Source: Phialocephala subalpina | Taxonomy: Eukaryota; Ascomycota; Leotiomycetes; Helotiales; Mollisiaceae | Assembly: GCA_900073065.1 (NCBI GenBank) | Contig: FJOG01000018.1 | Span: forward strand, 924,079 to 988,078 | Reading direction: 5' to 3' | DNA length: 64,000 nt | Part shown: in pieces, positions 47,536 through 60,528 of the stretch | Position numbering within the stretch: position 1 is the first letter of the stretch | Layout of the letters: every line of letters begins with the position of its first letter | Notes under the pieces: model-generated | The model's database searches: none | What the model saw: only the letters and a program-made list of their open reading frames with translations | Told to the model about the DNA's origin: nothing | Made by a program: the position numbers and the translations under genes

Positions 47536-48480
47536 ATGGCTCCAATATCTGCTACCGAAGGATTCCTTTACGCCGCGAAGAGAACTGTTGTTGCTGCAGG
47601 GCCTGATCTCGCACGATTGTCTGCCCACAGCCTTGCGCGACGCAGCCTCAGCGTCAATCATACTCAGGCTGTTACTTTGGGGGTTATCGCGGCGTATACG
47701 GTTATCATCGCATTGTTGTGGAATCTGCCGTATGTTCGCTGGTCACTATGGCCTTTCAAGGTGAGTTGAGGACTTGGTGTGCTCTTGATCAGTTACTGAT
47801 GGCGACAGATGCTTGTCATTGCTTTCCACGAATTCGGACACGCGATCACGGCTTGTTGTACTGGAGGACGAGTTGAATCGATATCACTTGATCCAAGAGA
47901 GGGCGGTGTTACGCACATGAGGGGTGGAATCAGTGCTATTACACTTCCAGCTGGATACCTTGGATCGTCTCTTATTGGAGCTCTGCTCATATTCTGCGGC
48001 TTTGATATTGTTGCCAGCAAGATTGCTAGCCTGGTGTTGGGGGTCTGCTTCTTGCTCACTTTGTGGTGGGCTCGAAGAGATTGGCTTACCATTGGCACTA
48101 TTCTGCTGGCTGTTGGACTTCTGGTCGCGTGCTGGTTCATTGCACATGCTGAAGCTCTGAGATATGTGGTGCTCTTCATTGGGGTCATGTCCGCTCTCTA
48201 CAGCGTCTGGGATATTGTAAGTTTTGCTGTTCCTGCTCTCCAAATCTCTGCTAACGGAAGTGTCACTCAGTGCGACGATCTTATCCTCCGAAAAGTCAAC
48301 AGCTCTGATGCTAGTGTCTTCGCAAAGAAGTATGGTGGCTCTTCTCAATGCTGGGGTGTCATCTGGTCTATGATCTCCCTCATTTTGATGATTTGTGGCA
48401 TCATTGCTGGAATTGCTGCGTTCCCAGAATCGGCCAGTCAGCAAGAGGACGATTCCAAGAAATTCATTCCAACACGTTAG
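47536..48480 (+). CDS. M50B-like membrane metalloprotease
   Basis: Exons 47536-47760, 47809-48216 and 48271-48480 (introns 48 and 54 bp) give 280 residues. The zinc-protease motif HEFGH lies at the start of exon 2 (FHEFGHAITACCTGGRV), next to a membrane segment. Further segments include ISAITLPAGYLGSSLIGALLIFCGFDIVA, VLLFI-type helices and a C-terminal ICGIIAGIAAF helix, six or seven in total. This is the layout of the 'peptidase M50B-like' family found in fungi and bacteria, whose substrates are unknown. A third metal ligand is not obvious. No link to the melanin genes is evident. Confidence 0.88.
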
Positions 48481-50078
48481 AGAGGGCTATGCATGGAACA
48501 AGGAAATACCAGAATGATGTTTACGAGAGACATCACTGACCGAGCTCGGTCCGAAGTATCTTCGAACAATGATACGTCCGAGATAAGAAGAATCACCATG
48601 GGAGTCTGAGGTCGAGTCGTTGATTTAGGAAGGGATGGGGCAGAAAGGGGTAAGTCTTGCGATCTGGCGGAGCCATAGGAATGAAAGATAACGCAGACTG
48701 ACCATCTGCAGTTCATCATACTGATGTCCTGTGTGCACAGGGTGGCCAACCGGCGAGAGAAGTGCATTACTGGAGGTGGAGAGTAGAATGTGGTCAAGTA
48801 GCGGGGAAGTCGAAATCTTTCTGGATGAGTTCCAAAGGATTGGGGACGTCAATAATTCAAACCGCTGCTCGTCATGGTCTCCACAATTTAATTGCATGCT
48901 TTCGAACATTTCCATTCATTCGATGATTCGAGCGATTCCATCAAAGTCCTCATGGCTTGTTCCGCTTCCTTGAAAATGGCAGAAGGCTATGATTCATTTT
49001 GCTTCACTGTTTTGCAGCTTTCAGAATCACAAATGTATATGATATCTTGACCTCAAAGTTAACACTTCACGATTGCTTCTCCAATGTCCCTACTCCTGTA
49101 GAACATTTTCACAATCAAACAATTGTGTGTTAGCTTCATGTCAAATCGTTCTACATCACATTCAAAGACGCCAATTGACAGTCCTTGCAGCCTTTTCTTC
49201 GAACTGGAGTCATTAAAATCACGAGTTTTGAGCTTTTCACCCCGTTCCTCCTCCTTTTCGCAAGTGTCGCATTCCCAGAATTTTCAGTGTCGACAGCTCT
49301 GCGTAGACCAATTGCCTCCACATTCCCAACCGTCCGAGTCCTGTATCCACTCATAGATGAAGCTGGGCCAGCAATTACCCAAGGAACGCCCAACCTGAGC
49401 GAAAAGTAGGACTCATGCACTTGAGACCCAAGCATTGCCCAGTAATCTTATCACGCAGCCTTGTTTGTGCAGGGCTTCGGGCACAACGCATCACATTGTT
49501 GGATTTTTCGTCCCAAATTGTCACCTCAATTTCAAGATTTTGGGCAGGTCGGCCTCGGGCCTTGTCTTGTGATCGAATGTCCCTGATATCATTCCAATGA
49601 TGATACGACGAGTGGTGAAGTTTCGCCTCATATTTTGGGCAGTGACGCCTTGGGCAGAATGAGGCTGTTTGTGCGGCTATCGTCCTGGTCTGCGCCAATG
49701 AAATCGCTCTGTAGCTCACAATCCGCCTCAAATTGTGCCTTGGGCAAGAAAACACATCATTGCCACGTCAAACTTCGGTAGACTTGGGAGCAATGTGCGC
49801 AAAGCCGCACTTTCTCAACCCGTCATGGAATATATATATTTCAGATGTCTATCTCCATACACACACAACTTCTGGAATCTTCACCGTTAAGCTCTAACAC
49901 ACAACTTCTCCAATCTTCACCACAAGAACTGACCGCTACAAAAATCAAATCCTGTATCCTCTCTTCATTCTGCGCGAAGTTATCTTCAAAAATCATATAA
50001 AACTTCAGTTCCCACTTCTCAGGTGAGTAATGCTCATCAATCCCGCCTTCCCTCACTCGACCCCGGTCGCCTTCAACT
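48481..50078. other. Intergenic, nothing recognised
   Basis: About 1.6 kb between the protease stop and the next C2H2 gene. Frames present are overlapping shadows without motifs. Confidence 0.45.
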
Positions 50079-51429
50079 ATGACTGACTATACCCAAGGCC
50101 ACAGTGGATACCCACCTTACCATGACTGGATAGACATTAATCAATGTATGTTGCCTGGGACCTCCACCCTTATGCTTGAAGATAGTCTTGCCTGACAGTC
50201 ATTAGCCATCTCCTTCCAAGACAACCACACTCTCACCGATACCACATGTGAAGATACCCATCAACTTGAGCCTTGTCAGAAGATACTGGACTAGAACTTA
50301 CTCTTCTCATATAGTTTTACTCTCCAACAACATTGAACTCAAGCCTTGCCCTTCTTTGAATTATACTTCATACAGTATGTGATACCCCCACCGGCCTTCA
50401 TATTTCACTTGTGGTGCTGCCATTGCTGGTCATTTCTCTGCTTTAATATACTCATTTGAGGTTTAGGTGACAATGATCACTCTCAATTCGCCGACGCAAT
50501 AAAAGGGTTCCGTAAGTCATGAAGTATTCCCATGGATACTCGAAGGAGTGGTCTCTCTAATATATCAAAGATCCCACTAGTTTTCCCCCCGACCACTCAT
50601 TGACATTATTACCCTTGCACGCTCCCAACCAACAATTGAATTCCTGGTGAGTTATTTCTCAGACACATCTCAGTCAGGCACATCGAATCCTCCAGAGGGC
50701 AACTTGAAAACATATTTAACATTTCAAATCTTGACAGGCTTCCACCAAATTCCACAAATTTTACTTCTCTCAATGCATCCAACATGGACATCGCCGTACC
50801 TATATCTGAAGCCACCACACATATTTCCGTGAAAGAGAATAACACAGCGCCGACACAATGTCCCTTCGCCGACTGCCAGCCCGATCATGTCTTCCCAACG
50901 ACTGCCCTTTTAGAGTACGCTTCCCCTATCTTACTCATAGCAGATCCAACTAAATATACGCAGGAAACACATCGAAAAGAAGCACACTAAACCTTATCTC
51001 TGCACCGTTCCCAACTGCAAGCACCCCCGATTCGGCGACAAAGCTGGCCTCGACCGCCATAAGCGCGAAGTCCACAGCTCCCAGAGTTTTCCATGTCCCA
51101 TCACTTCCTGTAAGCGTCACATCAAACCCTTCCATCGACAATACAATGTCTTCGATCACTTGAAGCGTTGCCATCCTCAAACAAGCAGGACTAGGGCAAA
51201 TCTCCTACCCAGACCCACTTCGATGAACTATCGGGAGAGCGAAGAAGGGAGTGAAGATACAGCTGAGCCGATGAGTCCTGACAGTGTACTCAGTGGAGTA
51301 ACGATCGATGAACGAAGTCGGAATCAGAGAGTACAGGAGAAATTGGAGATGCTTCGCGCGATGAGGGCGGAGATTGAAGCTGATATTCAGGCGATTGAGA
51401 GAGCGGAGGAGATCTTGGAGAGCTCATAA
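50079..51429 (+). CDS. Small C2H2-type zinc-finger protein, paralogue of the gene at 1.4-2.5 kb
   Basis: Secure exons are about 50741-50914 and 50964-51429 (intron 50915-50963 with GTACGC donor and CAG acceptor). They encode LNASNMDIAVPIS, QCPFADCQPDHVF, KHIEKKHTKPYLCTVPNCKHPRFGDK, LDRHKREVH, CPITSCKRHIKPFHRQYNV and FDHLKRCH, then a tail with a predicted coiled coil (QEKLEMLRAMRAEIEADIQAIERAEEILESS). A first exon 50079-50145 (MTDYTQGHSGYPPYHDW..., donor GTATGT) and a small exon near 50469-50513 (GDNDHSQFADAIKGF) are likely, but the chain between them and 50741 was not closed. A start at the ATG 50784 would give 198 residues. Fingers, intron position and coiled coil match the left-flank gene. 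Confidence 0.65.
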
Positions 51430-54400
51430 CACTGCGACCTTCTTGTTTCTTGTTCTCTGTATCTCTTTGCGTCGGCGTCCGGCTGGGAATATTCCGAACG
51501 GTAGGCAAATAGCGAGGCTCGGGTCTTCTTATATTTCCAAGAAGAAATTACATCGTTTTGACTGCACATCGTACCTCGAATCTCCTGTAGCTTTCGTACA
51601 TGCCATCCGTCGTAGATTTGTCCAAGACCTTGCCTTAAAACGAACTTCATGCCATTTGTGCCCAGATCACTTTGTCGGTTCGCTCGAAAGGGGGAAGCTC
51701 CGATTGCATATTCGTTCTTTTCCCAATGCCGTGCTCGAACTTCCAACGTTGCCAATCCTTCGAAACTTGAAGACCCTCGTGTCAATCCCTTGTTGCACGT
51801 ATTTGAAGCCTGTTCTGGAAAGAGATCTTTGAGATCTTCGACTGAGCCTATGCCTACATTCGTTGAAAGTGTACGCGAAGGGTTCCCCGAAACACTTCAG
51901 CATAGTAAAGCAGAAGTCTTGCAAACTATCGTTGAAAATCGCTTCCATTACTATTCTATCTTGCCCTCGTGACTTTTCTAGGGATCGGATTAACATTCCT
52001 GAGGGACATGGTGGCAGTTGGTATGCCGGGATATTGAGACAGGAAGATCCTCGAGGAGCGTTAAAACAAGTTTCCTACTAGCTGTCTTGTTAATGTATGC
52101 CCAAAAGCCAAATTCAACTATTGTCCGAGTCTCATTTAGAGGTGAGTGCGCAGATTTTGTTTGAAAATAAAATTATACTCTGCTCTGCAGGCCTGGGGGT
52201 CACATCCCTGGCCCCAACTTACCTCTTGTTCCCAATTCGTCCATTCTCTAGCTTCACCGCCCTGCCTAGGTATCCATAACCAACCTCTGTCATGTCCCAA
52301 CCTACGTAATATACCTTTGAACCTTGGATGCATTGACTCCTGTCCCGAAAGAGGTTGCTCTGGTTTGTCGCAGCCCCTTTCCCACATTTCCTTTGTCCGG
52401 AGAGCCGAATACCAATCAAGGCGATCTCAACTCGTTGATCCTGACTCGAGATTACCATCTGAAAGCCAATATCGAGATATGATGAGTCCGGTACAGAGAA
52501 CAAGTTCTCACTGTGAACGTCCCTCAACTCTTCTCCGCCGGCGCGAGTGGAAGAGGTTTGGGAGGGAGCGGTGTAAGTGGAGATCACATTTTTTGTCGGC
52601 ATTGATCAGGATATTAGCAGATCTGTCGTTGTTCACCTGGAAGCTTTTAGGTAGCTATCTGGTAGGGAAATTTTGGTGGTATACGGGAGTGTACTGTGAC
52701 CGTTAGCATGCATCTCTTCGTGGCGTTTCTGTCGTCTGGATTTCTGGAAATCTACTTGTGACGACGGCGGATGTCTTCCAGATTTGAAGGAATGGGGGCA
52801 ACCATCCACCGAACTGGCGGATCTGGGAAAGAGGTAGAGAGGCGATGAGGCTCTGATTGACTAGACAGACCAGCGACAAATATCTAGCTGACGTGTTTGT
52901 ACATGCTCGTTGTCTGGAGGATAAAGTTTGTGGTCTTTGTGTTGCTCTATGCGCCTTGCCGTGGCGGATTGAGGAGAGGCTGTTTGGGAGATCTATGAGA
53001 AGAGTGAAGCAAAGGCCCCCGATTTTGAGAAGTAGTACATACCTTCAGGTTTGGCTATCAATATTCCGACTACTTATTTCGCCAGAGTTGGTTTGTGGAG
53101 TTGAATGCAGATGAATTGATACTTCTGAAGCTCAGAATAATTCTGGACTGTGATCTGGGGAGACCCAGGTCATATAGTGTTGGTTACGTCGCCTCCGGAC
53201 TAGCTTTGAGCCTCCGAGGTGGATTGGACAAAGGGCTTTGTGCAGAGAATCCTGTGCCATCAGTCATTACTGCTAAAGTAATCTTTCCGAAGTGTGAATG
53301 CTACGACACATATTGTATTGGGGTCTCCTTTCCTCGATATCCTTAACGTATGTTAAACGTACAGCCCCGGAAGGGACAAGTTTGGAAAGTGAACGAACTG
53401 AGATGGCTCTGGACATGGCGAGAACATTAGGAGCCGAGTTGAGCACGCGAGTGGGGAAGAAGCAATCTGAAGTTGCAGTCAGCATAGCTGTGTTTGTCCA
53501 AAGCAGGTGATCGAGCCAGGAGGTCTACAGCACTCTGGACCCACCAACCTCTGTCGAAAGACGTCTCTGAAATCGAAGCTAGGGTTCTCATCGCATCTAG
53601 AGGAGCCTGCCACGACTGGAAACGACCATGTGCGTCCGAATTGACTCCGTGGCTTGACATAGTCGGTGCCTCGATACCTCGACAACCTGGCTAGTGTACT
53701 TTCCTAAACTGACTTCTGGAGTCACCTCCTCTCGACCCCACAACACCATCAACCACAAACACTTCAACACATACCATACGTAACAATATCTCACAATATT
53801 GCCTGATAGGTCTCTTTCATTCACATAATATGCCCTTGGCTGCGTCTAACACGTCCCATTAGGTGGCATTCCACTGCGAGCTGCGAGCTTCCTTGGGACT
53901 TCTACGTCTTGTGGCAGACTCGCAGCATCAAATCGCATGCCCTCAACATCTGCGCAGCTCTCATCGACAACGAAGCTCAATCAAGGGTACGTTCTTGCCA
54001 CTCCCATCGATCTTGTTGGCGGTCGTTCGTGCTGTCTTGCGCATTGCGAGCCTGGGCTGACCCAACAGGCAGGTGGCGGTTGACTCGCAACTTCCTTAAC
54101 AGTGAAGCTTCACATCTCAGCACAAGGAATCATCATCTGACAAGTTGGGAGCCTTTCCACTCCCTCCCCCTTCAGTCCTCATGAGCTGACCACTCGCAGA
54201 CACGCCTTGAAGTCCCTGGAGCACGTCTAGAGTCGCATTGCGCACGACCACGACCTGATCTCTCGACTACACTACAAGTCATTCGACCTTTGGCGCAGAG
54301 TACTTGTATTAATTTTCATTAAAGATACGCAAGTTCACTGTATTCTGTAGGTGGTGATCTATGTTCGTCTTGGAGTTTTGTATGAAGCATGACTAACGCT

Positions 54401-54651
54401 TTGAAGGAATACTACTGAAGAGCACATTGAGCTTGATGAGTAACGAGAACCTCCCACAATTACGAGTATCTTCGAGAATACTAAGTATGTACTCGAGCAG
54501 CATATTCTTGAGAGCCATAAGTTCTGATCTCGATATTAACTTTCTAAGAAGTCCACACATTGATCACACCACTCGGCGCTAGCTCACTTGACGCATAGAC
54601 ATATAGCATGAGACCCATTTGAGAGACGTAGCGACACGAATTGTAACCAAT
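51430..54651. other. 3.2-kb intergenic region, nothing secure
   Basis: A plus-strand frame at 52146-52706 and a minus-strand frame at 52602-52219 overlap each other and neither shows a known domain. I cannot support a gene here. Confidence 0.45.
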
Positions 54652-57600
54652 ATGCCATTCTCAGACTGGTTTGTAGGCAGTATCGCGCCGCAGTACGCAA
54701 AGAAGTATGCAGGATTGCAAGCGTCCTCTCGTCGCCCCTCATCACCTCGTCCCGCAAGACTGTCTGTCAGACAGCAGAAGATTTCGTTGACGGTTGAGAC
54801 TTCCGAGTCAGAAGTTGATACAGATGGCGATACGTCCGCTGTTGCTTCTGAGGCTGGTACCTCTGAGGCTGGTAGCTCTAAAGCTGATACTTCTGACGCT
54901 GATTCGTCTTCAGAAGTATCATTGACACCGGAAGAGATACGCGCAATTAACGAATTTCTAGAGACGAAGAAAACCTCACCAAAGAAGAAATTTTCGCCGA
55001 AGAAGCATGTCGACTTTCCAAAGGACGTTGAGGACTCTGACGATCATAAGTCTTCAATGAAGAAGGGCCGACGACATGCTCAAGAAGGCACAGTGAAGTT
55101 TTTCAGAGACGAGGACGGCAAGTTGAATTGCAACTGCCCTCGTTGCATTGATGTCAGAAGCCATGGTAGAGATCCTCCCCATGACTTTGCCAAAATCGAC
55201 TGGGCTTGGATCGAAGAGCTGGCAAAACGCCGATCAGGGGACGGTAACCAAACCCCTAGGTGAGTCAAGAGACCTTTTTTTCTTCTTTCCATCTCATCTT
55301 CTGGAAGAGCTAAGCCTATGGGTCTAGCCATGATCAAGACTGTAGTATGGCGAGTAGAAATTTCGAGCTAAAAATTCGCCTAAGGCGCAAGACGAGACTG
55401 ATTCACGTTCTTCTTCCAGGAACAACAACAAGAACCGCCCTCAAGATCAGCAACAGGTGCAGAACCAGAATTCGAACAACTCCGGTCATAACAAATCTAA
55501 TTCGAGCTCGAATTGTAGACAGAATCCGAACAGTTGTGGTCCCAACAACGCCAATTCGAATTCGAACGACGCTGGTCGCAACAACCAAGGATCGGGAGAC
55601 TGTGGACGCGCTCCAAATTCGAACGGCTGCGGTCATAACGATAATTCCAACTCGAATAACGGTGGCCGCAAGGACAAACAACGCCAGCAGAACAACCAGG
55701 CTCAGAACCAAAACTGGGGCTATAACAATCAAGGCAATAACGGCCAGTCGAACTCGAACGGTCAACGACAGCAAGGCAACCAGTCCAACTTCAACGGTCC
55801 ACAACAAAATCGAGGCAACAACAGTCAATCCAACGTCAACATTCCGCGACAAAGTCAACAGCCTGACCATTCCATCCTGAACCGTGGTGTCAACCGCCCG
55901 TCTATCCAGGAAATTCAGAGAACCAGGAACGGTCTGTACAACTACCACAGTTTTCCAGGTATGGGTCGTACACTTCAGCCTTCTCGAGCTACGGTGATGC
56001 TTCGAGAGGATGTCATCGAGTGCCAGTCTGATCCGCGCCCCAACGCGTTCGTTGACACGAATACTGGTGTCGTTCGCGTCTACCATGGTCCAGTCTATGG
56101 CAATCCATATGCCTCGATCGTTCCTACGCAACAAATGCCAGTTGGATCATTCGCTGCTCAAGGTCCAGCACCATTCTTCAACGGTCCTCAAACAGCCTTC
56201 CAGATGAACCATGCTCGCATGTACGGCGGGCCTCCTTCTATACCCGGCGGGCAACAAGGCTGGGGCCCAACACCCAACTCACCCCCTCAGAGCAACCACT
56301 CTGGAGGTCAGGGTCAGAACGGCTGGGGTCAAAATCAAGGCAACAACCAAGGCCAGAACAACGATTGGCAGGGCCAGAATCAAGGCAGTAACCTGGGTCA
56401 GAATAATTCCCCACGCCCGAGCCAGAACCAGCACAATACTCCTGCCCAGAAGAACTCTCCTGTCCAAAGCAACTCGGGAAAGCCTCGCGACTCCCCTCCA
56501 AATCAGAAAAACAACGTCCACCCGAACAACGATGCTTCTAGCAACACGATGCCAGGAAGCTGGAACGATGATAGCAACACTGGCGGAGGTGGCTGGGGTG
56601 CTGCGCAGGATGCTTCAAACTCTACCAACAATGGAGGTTGGGGAGATAACAATGGCCAGTCCACTACGTCCAATTCCGGTGACCAGTCCTGGGGCAATAA
56701 TGGCAACACCAACAACGGCCAATCGTCGACCCATGACAACTCGGGAAACTCTGGTTGGGGCAATGGAGGTTCCTCTAACTCTGCCAACAACAACTCGTGG
56801 GGTGGAGATTCCGGTAACGCCAATAACAGCTCGCCAAACGACAACTCTAATATTGCTCCATCGAACGGCGACTCCTGGGGTGGTGGTGCAGACAACAGCA
56901 ACGCTACATCGAATGACAATTCCTGGAGCGGCGATTCGGGAAATAACAATTCATCGTCGAACGACAACTCTTGGGGTGGCGGTGGAGACAATAACAACAC
57001 ATCGTCGAATGAGAATTCTTGGGGTGGAGATTCCGGAGACAACAATGCTTCTTCCAACGATAACTCTTGGGGTGGCGGTGCAAACAACAATAATTCCTCA
57101 TCCAATGACAACTCCTGGGGCGGAGATGCTGGCAACAACTCGGCCTCGAACAACGACTCCTGGGGCTCTAATAATAACACCAGCTCATCAAACAACGATT
57201 CCTGGGGTTCCTCTGGTGACAACAACAATTCATCTTCCAACAACACTTCCTGGAACTCGGGTAACAACAGTAACAACAGTAACAACAAGGCTTCGTCCAA
57301 CAGTTCCAAGGGTGGAGACTCTGGCAAGAAGAATTCGTTCAAGAAGAATAACAACTCCAACAACTTTTCATCGAACAATGATTCCTGGGGCTCTGGAAAC
57401 AATAATGCCTCCTCTTCGAACGATAATTCATGGGGTACTGCCAATAATAACAACTCCTCGGCAAACAACGATTCCTGGGGCTCTGGTAATAAAAACTCCT
57501 CATTGAACGATAACTCATGGGGCGGAGATTCTGGCAACAATCAGTCTTCGAACACCACCACCGGAGACGATAGTTGGGGCGCACCAGCCAAGCCAGCTGC

Positions 57601-57856
57601 CTGGGGAGATATGTCAGCCACGAACCACACCTATGAGGTCGAGAACAAGAAGCCGGAAGGAAGGGACGATTGGAAAGCTCAAGCTGTGCGTGACTATATC
57701 AAAGCTAGCAATACCGGTGGATGGATGACCACCGAGAGCGAGCTTGAGAGAAGAATCTATGGTGACAACGCACCTCCCAGCAACTCCGGAAACAATGGTG
57801 GATGGGGAGGCAATAACGGCGGTTCGTTTTCAAAGAAGAAGACCGACGGCTGGTAA
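54652..57856 (+). CDS. Asn/Ser/Gly-rich, WG-repeat protein of unknown function
   Basis: Two exons (54652-55259 and 55420-57856; 160-bp intron GTGAGT...TTCCAG) give 1014 residues. The start is the ATG of MPFSDWFVGSIAPQYAKKYAG. An acidic/serine segment (about residues 55-100) precedes a basic patch (KKTSPKKKFSPKKH) and a cysteine pair (LNCNCPRC, WIEELAKRRSGD). From about residue 204 the protein is dominated by Asn, Ser, Gly and Gln, with a moderately ordered island (RNGLYNYHSFPGMGRTLQPSRATVMLRED...) near 360-440. From about 560 there are some 25 imperfect repeats, each ending NDSWG or NSWGG and about 12-18 residues long. The C-terminus is more ordered (DDWKAQAVRDYIKASNTGGW, ESELERRIYGD). The low-complexity composition suggests a phase-separating, RNA-associated protein; spaced WG pairs also resemble Argonaute-binding hooks. 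Both are hypotheses. Confidence 0.85.
56750..57560 (+). repeat. Coding minisatellite encoding N/S-S-W-G repeats
   Basis: Degenerate tandem units of roughly 36-54 bp, each ending in a Trp-Gly codon pair preceded by Ser (tcctgggg or tcttgggg). Unit length varies, so the array evolves by slippage while keeping frame. Confidence 0.8.
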
Positions 57857-58632
57857 ATTGGCTCCTGGAGGCGGATCTTAGTTTGTTGCTTCTTGTACGA
57901 CTAAGTTTACTACGGTGCAAAGAACTTGCGTTGAAGATGGAGAACATAGGGCATACCATACGGAGGAAATGTTGCTGGAAGCTTTCATGCTCATTTGCTG
58001 CTGGCTCTTCTAGCACCCACTTCGTGGAGGCTGCACTTTGTCTTGTTGCTTTATGCAACATACCATTTTCTTTGCTTGTCTACATTTGCTCTGGGAAACC
58101 TGGTAACCACTGGTGGCTGGGGGCTGGTCTCATAGGGAGAGGCTGACTTTGTTGCTGAGATAGTAGACCGCTATTGTACGATTAGATAGATTTCTTTGCT
58201 TTGCGGACGTCACTATGGATCGAGGGGATACCTTCTGGGAATTTCAGAGAGTAGCTTTGCTTTGCTACAGCGGTTGCTTCTCCATATTGCACAATGCTAG
58301 ACTTCACACACCTTTTTCCTGTGCGTGGCCAGTGACATTTTGAACTTCTTCACAGTAAGACAACGAACATTCCCAGGGCTGAACAGGTGATTGCTCTCAA
58401 CGAAATTTCGTATATTCCAGGTCTCTGGGACATTATGATCCCGTCTCGCTGCTCACTCCACCAGAGATCATCCAAAAGTACAGCAAAGTCGCTAAGCAGC
58501 TTCTGAAGTCCAAAGACCGTGTAACCATCACCGGCCGTCGTCGTCTGAAAGAGCTATAAAATCATCCCTGCAGCCATCTCGGACCACGGATGACGTTCAC
58601 CCCACCAAACCCAATCCACCTTTACCAAACAA
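57857..58632. other. Intergenic between WG-repeat gene and UPF0047 gene
   Basis: About 780 bp holding the 3' UTR of one gene and the promoter of the next. No gene is seen. Confidence 0.5.
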
Positions 58633-59365
58633 ATGCCACCCCCAGCGAAAACTACGACCCCAAGAACCTCGACCTCAATCTCCCTCTCCACAACCTGCGC
58701 CCTCGTCTTTGTCCTCCTAATCGCCTTCTTCCCTTCAATCTTCCACCTCCTTTGGACCGTCCCTCTCCACCTCCTCTCACCATACACCTACATACACCAC
58801 CCTCCTCCCGACTCCAAACCATCCTACAATTCCGCACACGAAACTATGTCTTGGACACAAAAGTCCTTCACCTTGCCCTCGAAATCTCGAGGCAGCTACT
58901 TGATCACAGATACGGTGGTCAAAGAATTGCCAGAGATTAAGAATTATAAGGTTGGACTGTTGAATCTGTTTATTCAGCATACGAGTTGTGCGTTAAGTTT
59001 GAATGAGAATTGGGATGAGGATGTTAGGGAGGATATGAGCGATGCTTTGGATAGGATTGCGCCGGAGGATAGGAAAGGGGATTTATATAGGCATAGTGCT
59101 GAGGGGTTGGATGATATGCCGGTGAGTTTTGCTCTACGGAGTAGACGGTCTGGGACTTTCGGAGTGAAAATATTGGAAGATACATTGGCTGATGATTATA
59201 TGGTAGGCACACATTAAGTCTGCTCTGATCGGAGCGAGCGTTACGGTTCCGATCAGTAATGGGAAGCTGGCGACTGGCACATGGCAGGGAATTTGGTATT
59301 TGGAGTTTAGAGCACACAAGCATTCGAGAAAGATCGTTGCTACGATACAGGGAGAAAAGATGTGA
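58633..59365 (+). CDS. UPF0047 (YjbQ-type) protein
   Basis: One intron (59122-59206) joins LDDMP to [16 protein letters not shown]. Family signs: [61 protein letters not shown], and [12 protein letters not shown] near the end. Bacterial relatives show weak thiamine-phosphate synthase activity; the fungal role is not established. Two starts compete in one frame. ATG 58633 adds 71 residues with a hydrophobic segment ([20 protein letters not shown]), while ATG 58846 ([10 protein letters not shown]) gives the compact form of about 144 residues usual in the family. The long form could be a membrane- or organelle-targeted isoform, or simply an over-extended frame. Confidence 0.87.
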
Positions 59366-59680
59366 CAGCCCACGAAGTTATGAAGATATGAATCTGGGTG
59401 GAGGAATGCGCTGATTTGGTCTGGAGTACATACTGGCAGGGGAACAACAAGCTTCACAGCTTTCACATGGCGTTGAGATATTATTGGCAAAGGATCGCAA
59501 CGCATTGCTTGGTATTTGCGGTCTATCTAGACACAAACAGATCTCTCGGAGCTCTGCCTAAAGGCAAACCTGCCTACTAGTATCTGCAAGAATCACCATC
59601 TAAGTATCAATTAGGACCAGATATCCCAAGTCTTTATGCCACTCCATAAACGCCGTTCCATGCCATGATATTATCATCCC
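59366..59680. other. Short convergent 3' intergenic region
   Basis: Just over 300 bp between two stop codons, presumably 3' UTRs. Confidence 0.6.

Positions 59681-60528
<848 letters not shown>

Noticed and set aside
52146..52706. 186-codon plus-strand frame
   Set aside because: No domain, overlapped by a 127-codon frame on the other strand, and no supporting gene structure.
56503..57540. Antisense 345-codon frame opposite the WG-repeat gene
   Set aside because: It is a shadow of the repeat-coding strand (EPQESLF repeats are the complement of SWG codons) and has no independent start, splice or family evidence. The same holds for the 431-codon frame at 56211-57506.
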